64,000 bases of DNA from Saksenaea vasiformis B4078 (lineage: Eukaryota; Mucoromycota; Mucoromycetes; Mucorales; Saksenaeaceae): contig JNDT01001955.1 in NCBI GenBank assembly GCA_000697055.1, positions 1-64,000 on the forward strand, written 5' to 3'. The notes beneath the pieces are model-generated. The model saw only the letters and a program-made list of their open reading frames with translations, was not told the origin of the DNA and ran no database searches. Shown here piece after piece: positions 1-12,411 of the stretch; positions within the stretch are counted from its first letter, which is position 1, and the number at the start of each line of letters is the position of its first letter. The translations under genes were made by a program, and so were the position numbers.

Positions 1-2
1 TT

Positions 3-25
3 CCCCCCCCCCCCCCCCCCCCCCC
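3..25. repeat. 23-bp cytosine homopolymer inside an IVD intron
   Basis: An uninterrupted run of 23 C followed by a mixed pyrimidine stretch, ending about 23 bp before the acceptor TATAG at 44-48. It sits where a polypyrimidine tract is expected. Its exact length is doubtful because homopolymers are error-prone in sequencing. Confidence 0.85.
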
Positions 26-48
26 TCTTTTTCCCTTTTGTCCTATAG

Positions 49-1636
49 AATACGCCCAAGTCCATCGTGGGTCGTAGTTCCGTTCGAATGATCAACACGT
101 ACAACACGGCTGTATCTAACCTGACACCCCAACAAGAAGAAGTAAGTAAATAGGCTATACATTGCCTTTGTTCGTACATTATTTTACTGACTGATAGGTA
201 AAAAAAAAAAAAATTCATTTAGCTTCGTGAAGCGGTTCATGGTTATGTACAGCAAGAACTGGCACCACGTGCGGCAGCCATTGACAAGTCGAACGAGTTC
301 CCTATGGATATGTGGAAGAAACTCGGTGATTTGGGTGTACTTGGTATTACGGCTCCTCAAGAATATGGTGGTTTGGGTCTTGGTTATTTGGAACATACAT
401 TTGTGATGGAAGAAATTTCCAGAGCAAGTGGTTCCGTTGCTTTAAGTTATGGTGCCCATTCCAATTTGTGTGTTAACCAAATTGTTCGTAATGGTAACAA
501 AGCACAAAAGGAAAAGTACCTTCCCAAGGTAAAACGAAAACGATGTCGACGTCGACGTCATTGACTTACTCTCTCTCTTTTGTAGTTGATTTCTGGTGAT
601 CATGTGGGTGCACTTGCTATGTCTGAACCTGGTTCGGGTTCCGATGTGGTGAGCATGAAGCTCCGAGCTGAGAAGAAGGGTGATCGTTATGTATTGAATG
701 GAAACAAAATGTGGATTACCAACGGTCCTGATGCCGATGTCTTGGTGGTTTATGCCAAGACAAATCCTGAAGCTGGTCCCAAAGGCATCACTGCCTTTTT
801 AATTGAAAAGAATTTCAAGGGTTTCTCCACTGCACAGAAACTTGATAAATTGGGCATGCGTGGTTCCAACACATGTGAATTGATCTTTGAAGACTGTGAA
901 GTACCTGGTAAGAAAGACTGAATCAATCAATCAATTGATCGATCGATCGATCCTTTCATGTTGCGTGTTACTTATACCGATAGGATATAGCGGAAAATGT
1001 ACTGGGACAAGAAGGCAAAGGTGTCTATGTCTTGATGAGCGGTTTGGACCTTGAACGTCTTGTCTTATCAGGTGGACCTTTAGGGTAAGTATCTCTTTAT
1101 GAGAAATCAATGGGTGTTTAAACTTTTTGGTGTTTTCTTTTCTTAGTTTGATGCAAGCTGCATTGGATACAACGGTGCAGTATGTTCATGAACGTAAACA
1201 ATTTGGTACACCGATCGGTGAATTCCAGGTAAAGAAGAAGAAAAACAAGCTACTCCTTCCTTTCCTTTCCTCCTCCTCTTCTTCTTCTTCTTCTGACTTC
1301 CGCTTTTTTTATTTGTTTATATAGCTAATCCAAGGAAAATTGGCGGATATGTACACTAAACTTAATGCATCTCGTGCATATGTGTATGCTGTCGGCCGAG
1401 CATGTGATCAAGGTCAAATCAGCAACAAGGACTGTGCTGGTGCGATCCTCTATTCTGCTGAACGTGCAACGGAAGTGGCATTAGATGCTATTCAGTGTCT
1501 TGGTGGTAATGGCTACACCAATGAATACCCAACAGGTCGTATTTTGCGTGATGCCAAATTGTATGAGATTGGTGCTGGAACAAGTGAAATTCGACGCATG
1601 TTGATTGGTCGGGAGTTCAATAAGTTGTTCAAGTGA
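49..1636 (+). CDS. IVD: isovaleryl-CoA dehydrogenase, 5' end outside window
   Basis: FAD-dependent mitochondrial acyl-CoA dehydrogenase that oxidises isovaleryl-CoA to 3-methylcrotonyl-CoA in leucine breakdown and passes electrons to ETF. Exons read by eye: 49-141, 223-528, 586-907, 991-1084, 1147-1228, 1325-1636; each junction keeps the frame. The first visible exon follows an intron acceptor, so the start and the mitochondrial presequence lie upstream of the window. Family blocks seen: [33 protein letters not shown], and the C-terminal [20 protein letters not shown]. Glu in [18 protein letters not shown] sits where IVD keeps its catalytic base. The usual base position of other acyl-CoA dehydrogenases reads YEIGAGTSE, without that Glu, which is the IVD signature. 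An AATAAA lies 16 bp after the stop (1652). No other leucine-pathway gene is visible nearby. Confidence 0.93.
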
Positions 1637-1891
1637 GAAACCTATTTCCCTAATAAAGTAGTCGTCGCGTCGCTTCCCGAAATAAACCCACACTTTTTCG
1701 AGCATGTTCGTTTTTTTGGCTTTGCCCGCGCGTTTGCGTGACTCATCATCCAACCGAACCCCCCTTTTTTTTGTGTGTGTCGCTGTCGTCCTTCTTTCTC
1801 TCTCTTTCTTCTCTTCTCTTTTCTTTCACTCACTCATCTTTTCTTCTTCTTCTTCTTTACTCTTATCAACGAATTCTTTTCTTTTTTAACT

Positions 1892-3486
1892 ATGAATTTT
1901 GAAGATATTGTCGATATGGATTGGTTGAATACCCATACAACTACGGGAGACTTCGCCACATCTGCAACCCCTATCAAGGAAGAACTTTTTGGGGCATTTC
2001 CCGCTGATTTCTCTTCGGACTACTATCACTATGATGGTACGCAGTACGATCAACCTGTTCTTCAAGATTATTTGGTCGACCCCATCTCCCCATCCACCTC
2101 CCCCGAATCCAAAGCAGCATCACCCATGGTCATCCCAGATGGGAATACAAAGATGGAAGAAGGAGGACAACAACCTTGTTCTTCTTCTTCTTCTCAAGAA
2201 CTGGTCATGCCAACAACTGAACAAATTCGTCAGCTTATCGAAATAGCTAAACGTCAACTCGCTTTACGAGAACAACAACAACAGCAGCAGCAGGAGGAGG
2301 AGCAACAACAACAACAACAACAACAACCTCCACCAGTGGAACCACCTCAAAAAGAATCACCATGGCCAAATGATACAGTGACACCTTTACTTTTCCCTCC
2401 TCCTCCAGTAACAACAATGAATCCTTTGCCTGAAACAGTGGCACCAGAATCATTGATGAAAACAGAAACCCCAACAACAACAACACCTACTACTACTACT
2501 ACTACTACTACTACAACAACAACAACAACAAAGAAACCTAGTCCACGACGTGAATCCACCATTTCGATGGATGAACCCATGTCACTTGAAGCCTACGCCG
2601 AAACAGATGGAATTGATATTAAACGACTCACCCCCAAAGAAAGAAGACAACTACGCAACAAGATTTCTGCTAGAAATTTTAGAGTGCGACGAAAGGGTAA
2701 GCAAGTAAAAAGTGAAGAAAAAAAAAGAGAGCAAAAAAAAAACTCACACGAAAAAAAAAAAAAAAATTTTAAGAATATATTACGACCTTGGAGGCACAAG
2801 TAGATGAGCATAAAAAGAATGCAGATAATTTACAAGAACGGTTGGGTAAAGTGGAAGAGGAAAACAAACAGTTGCGAAGTGAGGTGGATACGCTTCGACG
2901 TCAAAACCAAGTCTTGTTACAACAACAACAAAAAGCGGCGGCTGCGGCGGCAGTAGCCGCTTCGAGCTCGGCAGAATTGGTCCGCACGCCGTCATCACCA
3001 CGTAGCCCCTTGCCGAAACCCAATCTTAACAAAGACATCAGTGTACGTGGTTCCAAAGCAACGGATACCTATCGTCAAGACAACTGTATCCTTGTTTCCA
3101 ATGCGGTGATGCCAGCATGGAATATTGATCGTATCTTATTACTTGATGAGAAACCTGCAAGCTTTCCGGATGAACAAACGACATTGCATATTGCGGGACA
3201 TATTTTGGCATGCTTTGTACAACTAGCAAAAGCCCCGATCCGACCAAATGGAGGAGTCGTCGTCGTCGAAGAAGAAAAACTACCAACAACAAAATTACCT
3301 CTTCTACCAGATGAACGCGATTTCGGATCGGATATGAAAAAGTCACCTTCCTATCTGGAAGATCTTTACGATATGTTGATCATGACTGCTTTGATTACAA
3401 ATGTCAAAAGTGGATCCGTCACTGATAAATCCTTTTGGTGGTGGGGCGCCTCTTCTTCTTGTTCTTCTTCTTCTTACAGCACCTAA
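1892..3486 (+). CDS. bZIP transcription factor with polyQ and polyT tracts
   Basis: Nuclear DNA-binding regulator of 505 residues in two exons (1892-2696, 2774-3486). The intron falls inside the bZIP, and splicing restores RVRRKEYITTLEAQV. The basic region carries the core NKISARNFRVRRK at about residues 256-268, followed by a leucine-heptad coiled coil to about residue 315. Before it lie an acidic N-terminus with several Asp-Tyr patches, a Gln/Glu tract (nt 2271-2327) and a Thr run (nt 2470-2530) encoded by mixed ACA/ACT codons. After it come an Ala run and a conserved-looking tail (NAVMPAWNIDRILLLDEKP) of unknown function. The ATG at 1892 follows a long CT-rich leader; an upstream in-frame ATG at 1775 would add only low-complexity Phe/Ser sequence and was rejected. 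The basic region resembles fungal RKEYI-type bZIPs. I cannot assign an orthologue or target genes. Confidence 0.85.
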
Positions 3487-5157
3487 AATACGCCATCTTC
3501 TTTTCCCCTTTTATCACATCTCTTTCTTTCTTCTTTTTTTTTTTTCTTCCCTTAAAAAAATCCCCGAAAAAAAAGCCAAAAAAAAACACGAAAATCATCA
3601 TACTTTGTACATACCCTTCTTTTCCTCTCTCTCTTTCTCTCTTCTCCCCTTTTTTCTTTTTTTCCCTTTTGCGCATAATTTCATTGAACAGTAAACTACT
3701 ACCTTGTTTTTTCCCCCTTCTCTCTCACATACAATCAAAAACTCTTTTTTTCTCCTATCTTTGAAATATAAAGATGAAAAGTAACAACAACAACAACAAC
3801 CCAAACTTCAAAAGACATGCTGCATCCTTCATGGCAAATAGTCCCAAAAGAAAAAAAAAAGTGAAACGAAAGATTAATCAGTAGGAAGGCAGCATGTTTA
3901 TTTCGGCAGGCCACTTAAGGCATTCCGACAGCGCTTAATGCGTTCATCATTTTAATCTTTTTTTTCTTTTTTAAGCTGTCGACAGTCCTCGAACCCGGAC
4001 ACTTGCTATCCGAGTCCGCCGAACTTACCGACTAGAAACTTTCACTTTAAAAGAAGTCAAAAAAAGACTATAAAATCACCTTCCGATCGGAGCGGCGCTT
4101 TCGGACCTGATTGTATTTATTGGTAGTGAAGAAGTAATGACGTAGCAAAACTGTATTTTAGTAAATGTAAAATAAAGTAGTAATAGTACTCTAATTTAAA
4201 AAAAATATATAATTTTGAAGTATATAAAGAAAAAAAAATTTACAAAGTATAATTGTAATGTCTCATTGATATAGAATAAAAAGGGATCAATAGATTCAGC
4301 AAGACTGATATTTATTCTCGAGAAAAGAAAAAAAAATCAATCTTCTAAAAAACTTTTCTATTTGAGTTAATGATATTTATATGTCTTGTTAACTTCAGAG
4401 TAGATTGTTAGCTTATGTCTTAGATATTACTATTGTCTGTTAACTAATCTAAAGGAGTATTTTTAGAGATTGGTTTAAAGAAGAGCTGTGCGGTAATTCA
4501 GAATGTAGTTCATTGGGACTGTCTCAGTTGAATTAGGGACAGCGAAATTGAAAGAGCAGATCTTATTGTTTCTGAATTTCCTGGTAACTGAATCATGAAT
4601 GAATATGTTCTGATTGGTGCTCTGAGTATGGACATGTCTTAGGATAATCTCGTAAAGTCATTGTAAGACTGACATGGTCGTATTTTCTTATATGTCGTAA
4701 TGACATTGAGCTGCGTAAATAGTGTTATGAGTTAAAGATCAATGTCAGATACGACAGTAATTTTTGTATACAATGTAAGAAAAATAATATACTTCATAGT
4801 ATTTTTTGTAACACATATATGCAATCATTTAAATAAGAGATAAAAAAAAGAAGATAGATGAATCATGTAAATGTAAGCTAATGAATGAATGTAAATGAAA
4901 TGTCAGCATGTTTATTGAACATGCATAGACGCATTGGAAAGAAAATGATTATATTTATTGCTATACATTAGTTAGCTTAACATCATTGTCTCGGTAAATA
5001 CATATCTATAGTATCAAATAAATAGCAATGACTCTATCTGTCATATTATCAAGTAAGTAAATAGTTTATATAGTTACTTTTCTTTTTAATAAAGTATGCA
5101 ATTCAACGCTTATTTTTGATATCTTTTTTCAGATAATGAAAAAGTAATTGTTCGATC
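3487..5157. other. AT-rich gap between bZIP and RhoGEF genes
   Basis: Between the convergent ends of two genes. The first 200 bp are pyrimidine tracts with stretches of A, probably the bZIP 3' UTR. A more GC-rich island at about 3890-4110 holds a tRNA-like relic, listed separately. From 4110 to 5157 the DNA is very AT-rich, without a convincing reading frame on either strand. The 13-mer CAGCATGTTTATT occurs at 3890 and again at 4904. Confidence 0.6.
3955..4050 (-). repeat. tRNA-like relic with A-rich tail, possible SINE fragment
   Basis: On the minus strand the stretch reads AGTCGGTAAG (D-arm-like), then GGGTTCGAGGAC (B-box-like, eight of nine consensus positions), ending in an A-rich run (T-rich on plus, 3955-3972). 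It does not fold into a normal cloverleaf: position 61, which should be C, is A. The order of tRNA-like head then A tail is what a retroposed tRNA-derived SINE would show, but only one copy was noticed here. Confidence 0.3.
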
Positions 5158-7135
5158 TCAGTAACTACGTTGTTCTTCTAGCCATTGGACAACATGTATG
5201 TCATGAACCCCATCTACAGACTTCAACGGACAGAGTTCAACAATCTGTTCGGCTGTACCTGCCGATATCCGAGGAAATAACTCGCTTAGTGTATCAGAAG
5301 AAGTGCATGTTGACGTGATAGATCGTGCTGGTAAACAATGGAATGACGCTTGCACGTGGTTCTGCAACACATGGTCCATATGCCAACACCACTTGGCTTT
5401 GTCTTCAGCTGTTTCAGCTTCGAAATGCATCATAAAAATATTCTGAGCAGCAATTGAACAGACAAAGTGATTCATCACATGCAGAACTGTATCACCGTGG
5501 CGACGTCTTAAGGATGAGAAGCCCATCTTGGACATAAAAGGCCGGTGGTTCACATGTCGGTCAATATACGTCAGCTGGCCTGGCGTCTGTATCACTTTGA
5601 ACAGAGCATGTGGAGACGGACCATAGAATGTCCCAGCCTTTTTACTAAAGTTCGCTTGGCGTGTTTTTTTAGATCGTACCTGACCCATAGTAAGCTTTCC
5701 TGTTAGAACACACTAGCAAATTTCTTTCTTATACCTTGGTGCAAAGAATATGATCGTTGAATAAAAATACATATACTTTTTTCTTGGAAGTCGCTGAAAA
5801 AGAAGAAGAGCTTTGCCTTTGTTCCGGTAATAATGTCAAAAAGCCTTCATACACAAGGTACCGGCCCGGTTCATCCAGTCGATGCTCCTGGCAATTTAAA
5901 AAGAAATGATTTCAGTCTTTGTCTTAGCCATCTCGCGAAAAGAGGAGAGAGAAGAGAAACCTTTAATCCTTGGATCCGAGTGGTTAGATCCATCAGTTTC
6001 ATGAATTCTTCTGTTTCCTTTTTTTGGGTTTCCATTGTTCGGATGATGTCTTCTAGATCGTCCAGCACCTGTCTATGCATCTCCATTTCCGCATCCTGTG
6101 GACCCAAGCATTCTATCAGGCTCTACTGAATTTCTGAATGAATGACAAGCCATGAAAACCTTATCTCTCTATTTTCTTTTTACCTTGAAGAATAAAGGAT
6201 ATTTCATCAATCGCTGTACAGGTTTCAAAAGGAACGACTGGAGTGTCAGTTGACGGCAAACTGTCCATGCGGTACGATTCTGTCCTGAAAACGATCAGTT
6301 CTCAAACAAAAAAAAAGAAAAAAAACTTGTCGCTCTTTTCTTCTTCTTTTACCCGTAAGTAGATTCCAAGAGGATCGTATTTTGACGCCAGACATTGAGC
6401 AGTAATATCATTAGCAGCTTCAAAATTGATAAAATACGCAGAATACACATTTAGACTGGCAATCTGACAAGTCGCGTCAGCTTTTTCTTTTCTTTTTTTT
6501 TTATCAGATAAGGATAATTTGCTACTTGCATAATGGTGAAACTTGTCAGCAATTGTGCGGACCACTGGATACTGGATGAATTGACGTCGCTCAAGATCCT
6601 AACAAAAAAAAACAGCTTACTTGGTAAGAAAACGCGATACAAATTGATTGGGAGTTCCATAATCTCACCTGCAATAAATGGCGATGGACTTTAATGATTT
6701 GGAACAAGTTTTGGAAAATACGTCGCAAAGGATCCGGCAACGGTTGCCATAACAAAGCGTCCTTGGCAAACACCTTGAAAACGGGGGGGGGGGGGGAAAG
6801 CTCAGCAAGCATGCTTATGATCTACTACCATGTCTTCTTCTTACCTTGTATAAAAGAGTCAAGTCATAAACGTACATCTTCTCTGTAAGGATAATTTCAT
6901 AGATCAAGTCTTGGTACTGCAATTGCTTCCTAGACAGACAAAATGTATCATGGTGCTCCTCGCACAGACTCTCTTTCCACGTGCGTGCTTCATCCGTCGT
7001 GCCGTTATCCAAGTGGCAAAGCGCTTCCTGAGCAGCCCGATCTTGCTCTGGTCCAAGACATAAAACACTAAAAAAGGAAACATGAATAATGAAGGAAACA
7101 CAGAAGAAAAAGAATGGGATTGACCTCGTATCCAT
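5158..7135 (-). CDS. Rho guanine nucleotide exchange factor, DH-PH
   Basis: Activator of Rho-family GTPases, acting at the cortex in polarity and wall growth. Read on the minus strand as exons 7135-7125, 7067-6845, 6773-6669, 6598-6353, 6279-6184, 6122-5961, 5887-5735 and 5679-5158, about 505 residues. The DH domain runs from QDLIYEIILTEKMYVYDL through VYSAYFINFEAA to the conserved helix SFLLKPVQRLMKYPLF. The PH domain starts near DEPGRYLVYEGFLTLLPE, includes KKVYVFLFNDHILCTK, and ends in the helix EDKAKWCWHMDHVLQ. No SH3, CH or PB1 domain is seen, so it is not an obvious Cdc24/Scd1. The 5' end is the weak point. The first exon is only 11 nt with a poor donor (GTCAAT), and reading straight through would add a Phe-rich segment, so more exons may lie upstream. 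Confidence 0.82.
6783..6796. repeat. 14-bp guanine homopolymer in a RhoGEF intron
   Basis: On the coding (minus) strand this is a C run just before the acceptor at 6774, again in polypyrimidine-tract position. Confidence 0.85.
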
Positions 7136-8123
7136 GGAAAAAGACACCTCCGAAGAAAAAGGGAATTTTTAGTAGGATGAAGACATCGTCTCAGTTAGCT
7201 TACCATGAACCACTAATGACGACCCGGAAGCAAAAAGGAAAAACGAGAAAGAAGAAGAGAGAGAAAAAAAGAAAAAAAAAGACAAAGCTCATTGTTGTTT
7301 TAATGCGTTGTTTAGGGTCTTTCTTTATATGGAGATTGATGTGTCCCGATGTGGGATTTGAGGCATTTGTTTTTTTCTCATTTTTGGGTTAGCGTGTCTC
7401 TCTCTCTCTCTTTTTCCATGTCTCTCTTCGTGCGTTGTCTGTTCTGTTCTTATTTGACAAGGAAACCGTGATAGGGGAAGGTTGTTGTCAGATATCCAAA
7501 AAAGAAAAAAAGTGCTTCGTGTTTTGGATCGTGCTACGCAGCAAGAATGATCTAAAAAACACACACACACACACACACACACATCCACTACTCCATTTAC
7601 ACTATTGAGGTTCCGTTTGTTTGTTTGTTTTTTTTTCTTTCTCTGGAGGTCATTTATTTCATTTTTTTTTCTCTTTTTCTCTTCGTTTTAAAAAGCAGTA
7701 TGTACCAACCTTTCAAATCTTACAAGGAACCCTAACCGCTTTACTCTGAGAGAGAAAAAAAAATGATAAAGGAGGGCCTTATGGAAAGCTATCAGTTTGG
7801 TTTAACATCGCAACTTTGTACGAACCCGTAACAAAAAACAAGGAGAATGAAGGCAGCCCCGGAAAAAAAAAGAAAAGAAAAAGAAACAGAAAGCTGTGCT
7901 GCTGCTGCTGCTGTAGTAAACTCCGTCTGTCCGCCCGTTTCGCTTTTTTCAGCCGTAAACAATTTTTTTTTTTGGCTGATGGCTTCTTCAACTCTGGGTG
8001 ACAACCTCTATACTCTCCCTATGACCAACTATTGTACAGAAAAAGGAACACTCGTATTCGAATACATGGCTAGAACCCTCATTGTTTTTTCTCTTTTTCT
8101 TAAAAATCATTAGCGCATCAAGC
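7136..8123. other. gap upstream of RhoGEF, low-complexity DNA
   Basis: Lies between RhoGEF and the end of the U2AF gene, both on the minus strand. It holds purine and pyrimidine runs, an (AC)12 microsatellite and a GCT triplet run near 7896. It may contain the RhoGEF promoter, leader and missed 5' exons; a possible donor (ATGGTAAGC on minus) lies near 7195. I see no conserved coding stretch. Confidence 0.5.
7559..7582. repeat. (AC)12 microsatellite
   Basis: Twelve perfect AC dinucleotides in the gap upstream of the RhoGEF gene. Confidence 0.95.
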
Positions 8124-10350
<2,227 letters not shown>

Positions 10351-11492
10351 TGGATTACAGGCTAAAAAACTGTCGTTCAAACCTTTCGAGGCTTCTTTTT
10401 TTTTTGGACTGACTTTAGTTTTTTTGGGTCGGTATCACGTGCGCAAATACTGTGACGCAATTATTTCTCCACGCGTCTCGTTTCGCCCGTCCGTTCTGCG
10501 CGATTGGTGCGTGTAGCACCCGTTTTCTCCAGCGGCTGGACAAACCCTTACAGAATTTTAATGCAAGTACGACCGTACTCAAATGAAAACCAAAATACTG
10601 GGCGTATCTGTGAAGCTAGCGTTCATAGAATGAGTGCTTATGAGCTGCATGTTCATAAATTAAGCCCTCATCGAGCAGCCTATAGGGAGGTACCGTCACT
10701 GTTCATCCATCTAAGCCTAAACACTCGACCCATGGAGACTCAAACGCTCGTTGCATACGATCAGATTTCATTAGAGAGTTATAAGCTATCTACCTAACAG
10801 TTCTTAAGTTATATTACGTGAGCGTCCCGCTGGAGTGTCCCGTTGGAGTGACCCTAGCAACGCCCTGTCTGCTTTGCTGCATAGGATGAAAGTGCCGCAA
10901 CTCTGCGTTGCTGTTGAAACCTTTGGCGTTAGTTCTGAATAAGTCTTACGTTGAATGTGTAATCCTGTTTGTGCGTTGTACTCTTGGATCTTGGATGAGA
11001 AGTAGATCCTTATGCATCAAAGGGCATTTCTCTGGTGTATCATTAGGTTCACTATTCTGATCTATTAGTTCCAGTATCCGATTGCAACACTCGTTTTAGG
11101 TACCAAGGTGTGATGGGGATGAAAGGGATGCATAATCTTTCTTTTTTCTTCTTCGACTCTATTCCTTTTCTTAACGTCCTCGGTATGTACTTTTGATGGC
11201 ATACATATTCATGATCATTCATGTCCTTTGTCTCTCGTACAGCCTGCAAGAGTATTACTCCGTTGTATATATTTAATTACTTCCTTAGCACAAGCCTGAT
11301 TCTTCATGGGAGCAAATTTTATATCGAGTAGCGTAAAAATTCATTCAATAAACGGTGTGGAATGAAAAACTTTCCAAAGTAAAAATCAATGTTACCTGTC
11401 CCTGTTTTGGAGGTTAGATGTTTTTTTAAGCGGCGCAAATTCTTGTGCCAAAGGCAAAGCGGCACGATCTTCTGTCTCCACGTTTGCACATC
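10351..11492. other. divergent intergenic region, U2AF / OST5
   Basis: Separates two divergently transcribed genes, so it should hold both promoters. It contains one copy of the dispersed GGAGTGTCCCG repeat (10820-10865). Otherwise I see no conserved reading frame and no RNA gene. Confidence 0.55.
10820..10865 (+). repeat. right-end copy of the dispersed GGAGTGTCCCG repeat
   Basis: Two near-repeats, GTCCCGCTGGAGTGTCCCG then TTGGAGTGACCCTAGCAA, closely match the right end of the element at 62057-62599. No matching inverted left end was found upstream, so this looks like a solo end or a truncated element. Confidence 0.65.
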
Positions 11493-11838
11493 ATGAGCGC
11501 ACTCGTAAATTTCGCGAACGACATCACCTGTGGACATAATTAATGCCTGTCTATAGGACGATTGGAAAACCGCAGTACCTGTCAGTGCTCCTGTGAACCC
11601 CATATTGTACCCATTGCTGGCCTACATCGCCATCTCTGCGGGACTGCTCGCGGCTGGCATGTTCATTGTGTATGTCCTTTCGTCACCACTCTGTACAAAC
11701 ACTAAAGCATAACATCATACTTTTAGTCAAGGAAGGAACACATCACTGTTCAAGCAGATTCAAACATCCCTGTTGGCCTCCATCTTTCTCGGCTTTGGTG
11801 CTGTCCTAACATCTATCTCCGTAGGTGTATACGTCTAA
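11493..11838 (+). CDS. OST5: oligosaccharyltransferase small subunit OST5/TMEM258
   Basis: Small subunit of the ER oligosaccharyltransferase that transfers glycans to Asn in nascent proteins. Three short exons (11493-11504, 11557-11669, 11727-11838) give 78 residues, against 79 for human TMEM258 and 86 for yeast Ost5. The product starts MSALDDWKTAVPVSAPVNP. The SAPVNP block matches SPVNP of TMEM258. Two hydrophobic segments follow: LLAYIAISAGLLAAGMFIV, then SLLASIFLGFGAVLTSIS, with the family ending VGVYV at the C-terminus. Donors are GTAAAT and GTATGT, acceptors TAG. No single reading frame shows this gene, because the exons are 12, 113 and 112 nt. The 12-nt first exon is the least certain part. 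Confidence 0.85.
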
Positions 11839-12411
11839 GGAGGAATCTTTTGTTTGTGAAATATATATAACCGCTTATTCATTACTTACTTATTGATGCG
11901 AGAATCACACAACGTCATGGAACATCGCAAAGATTGCGCTTATGGAAGGGACACAAAGTTAGTGGCAACGCGTCTTGAGGATCTATGCATAGCAATGAGA
12001 TTGAGGAAAGTCGCGTAATAGTTCAGATGCTTGGGAATCCGAGCAGCAAACTGTCAGGCTGCGAAGGAATGGAAAAGATAGCTGCAGACAAACCATCTTT
12101 CTCTTTCGTATCTTTTGATCTGCACTGTCTATTAATGCATTTCAGCTTACTGGCTGTTGAATGGCAACGTGCACGATTCTAGATGAATCCTATGTCCATG
12201 AAGAAATCAACTTTGTGCTGTTAATACATCATTTATGAGAAGAAATATAAAGTTACTTTTTACGAAACTCAATTCATCATGGGCACAAAATCACTAGTAA
12301 GATGAGAAAAGAAGGGAGTGGAGAACTACAGGACGAAAGCTCACTTCAACCAGCTTAATTTATCGATCTTACGATTAATTCACGTCATCGAATTACTGGT
12401 ACAATGCATTT
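11839..12411. other. short convergent gap
   Basis: Between the 3' ends of OST5 (plus) and the lineage-specific gene (minus). It probably holds only the two 3' UTRs. Nothing else recognised. Confidence 0.55.
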
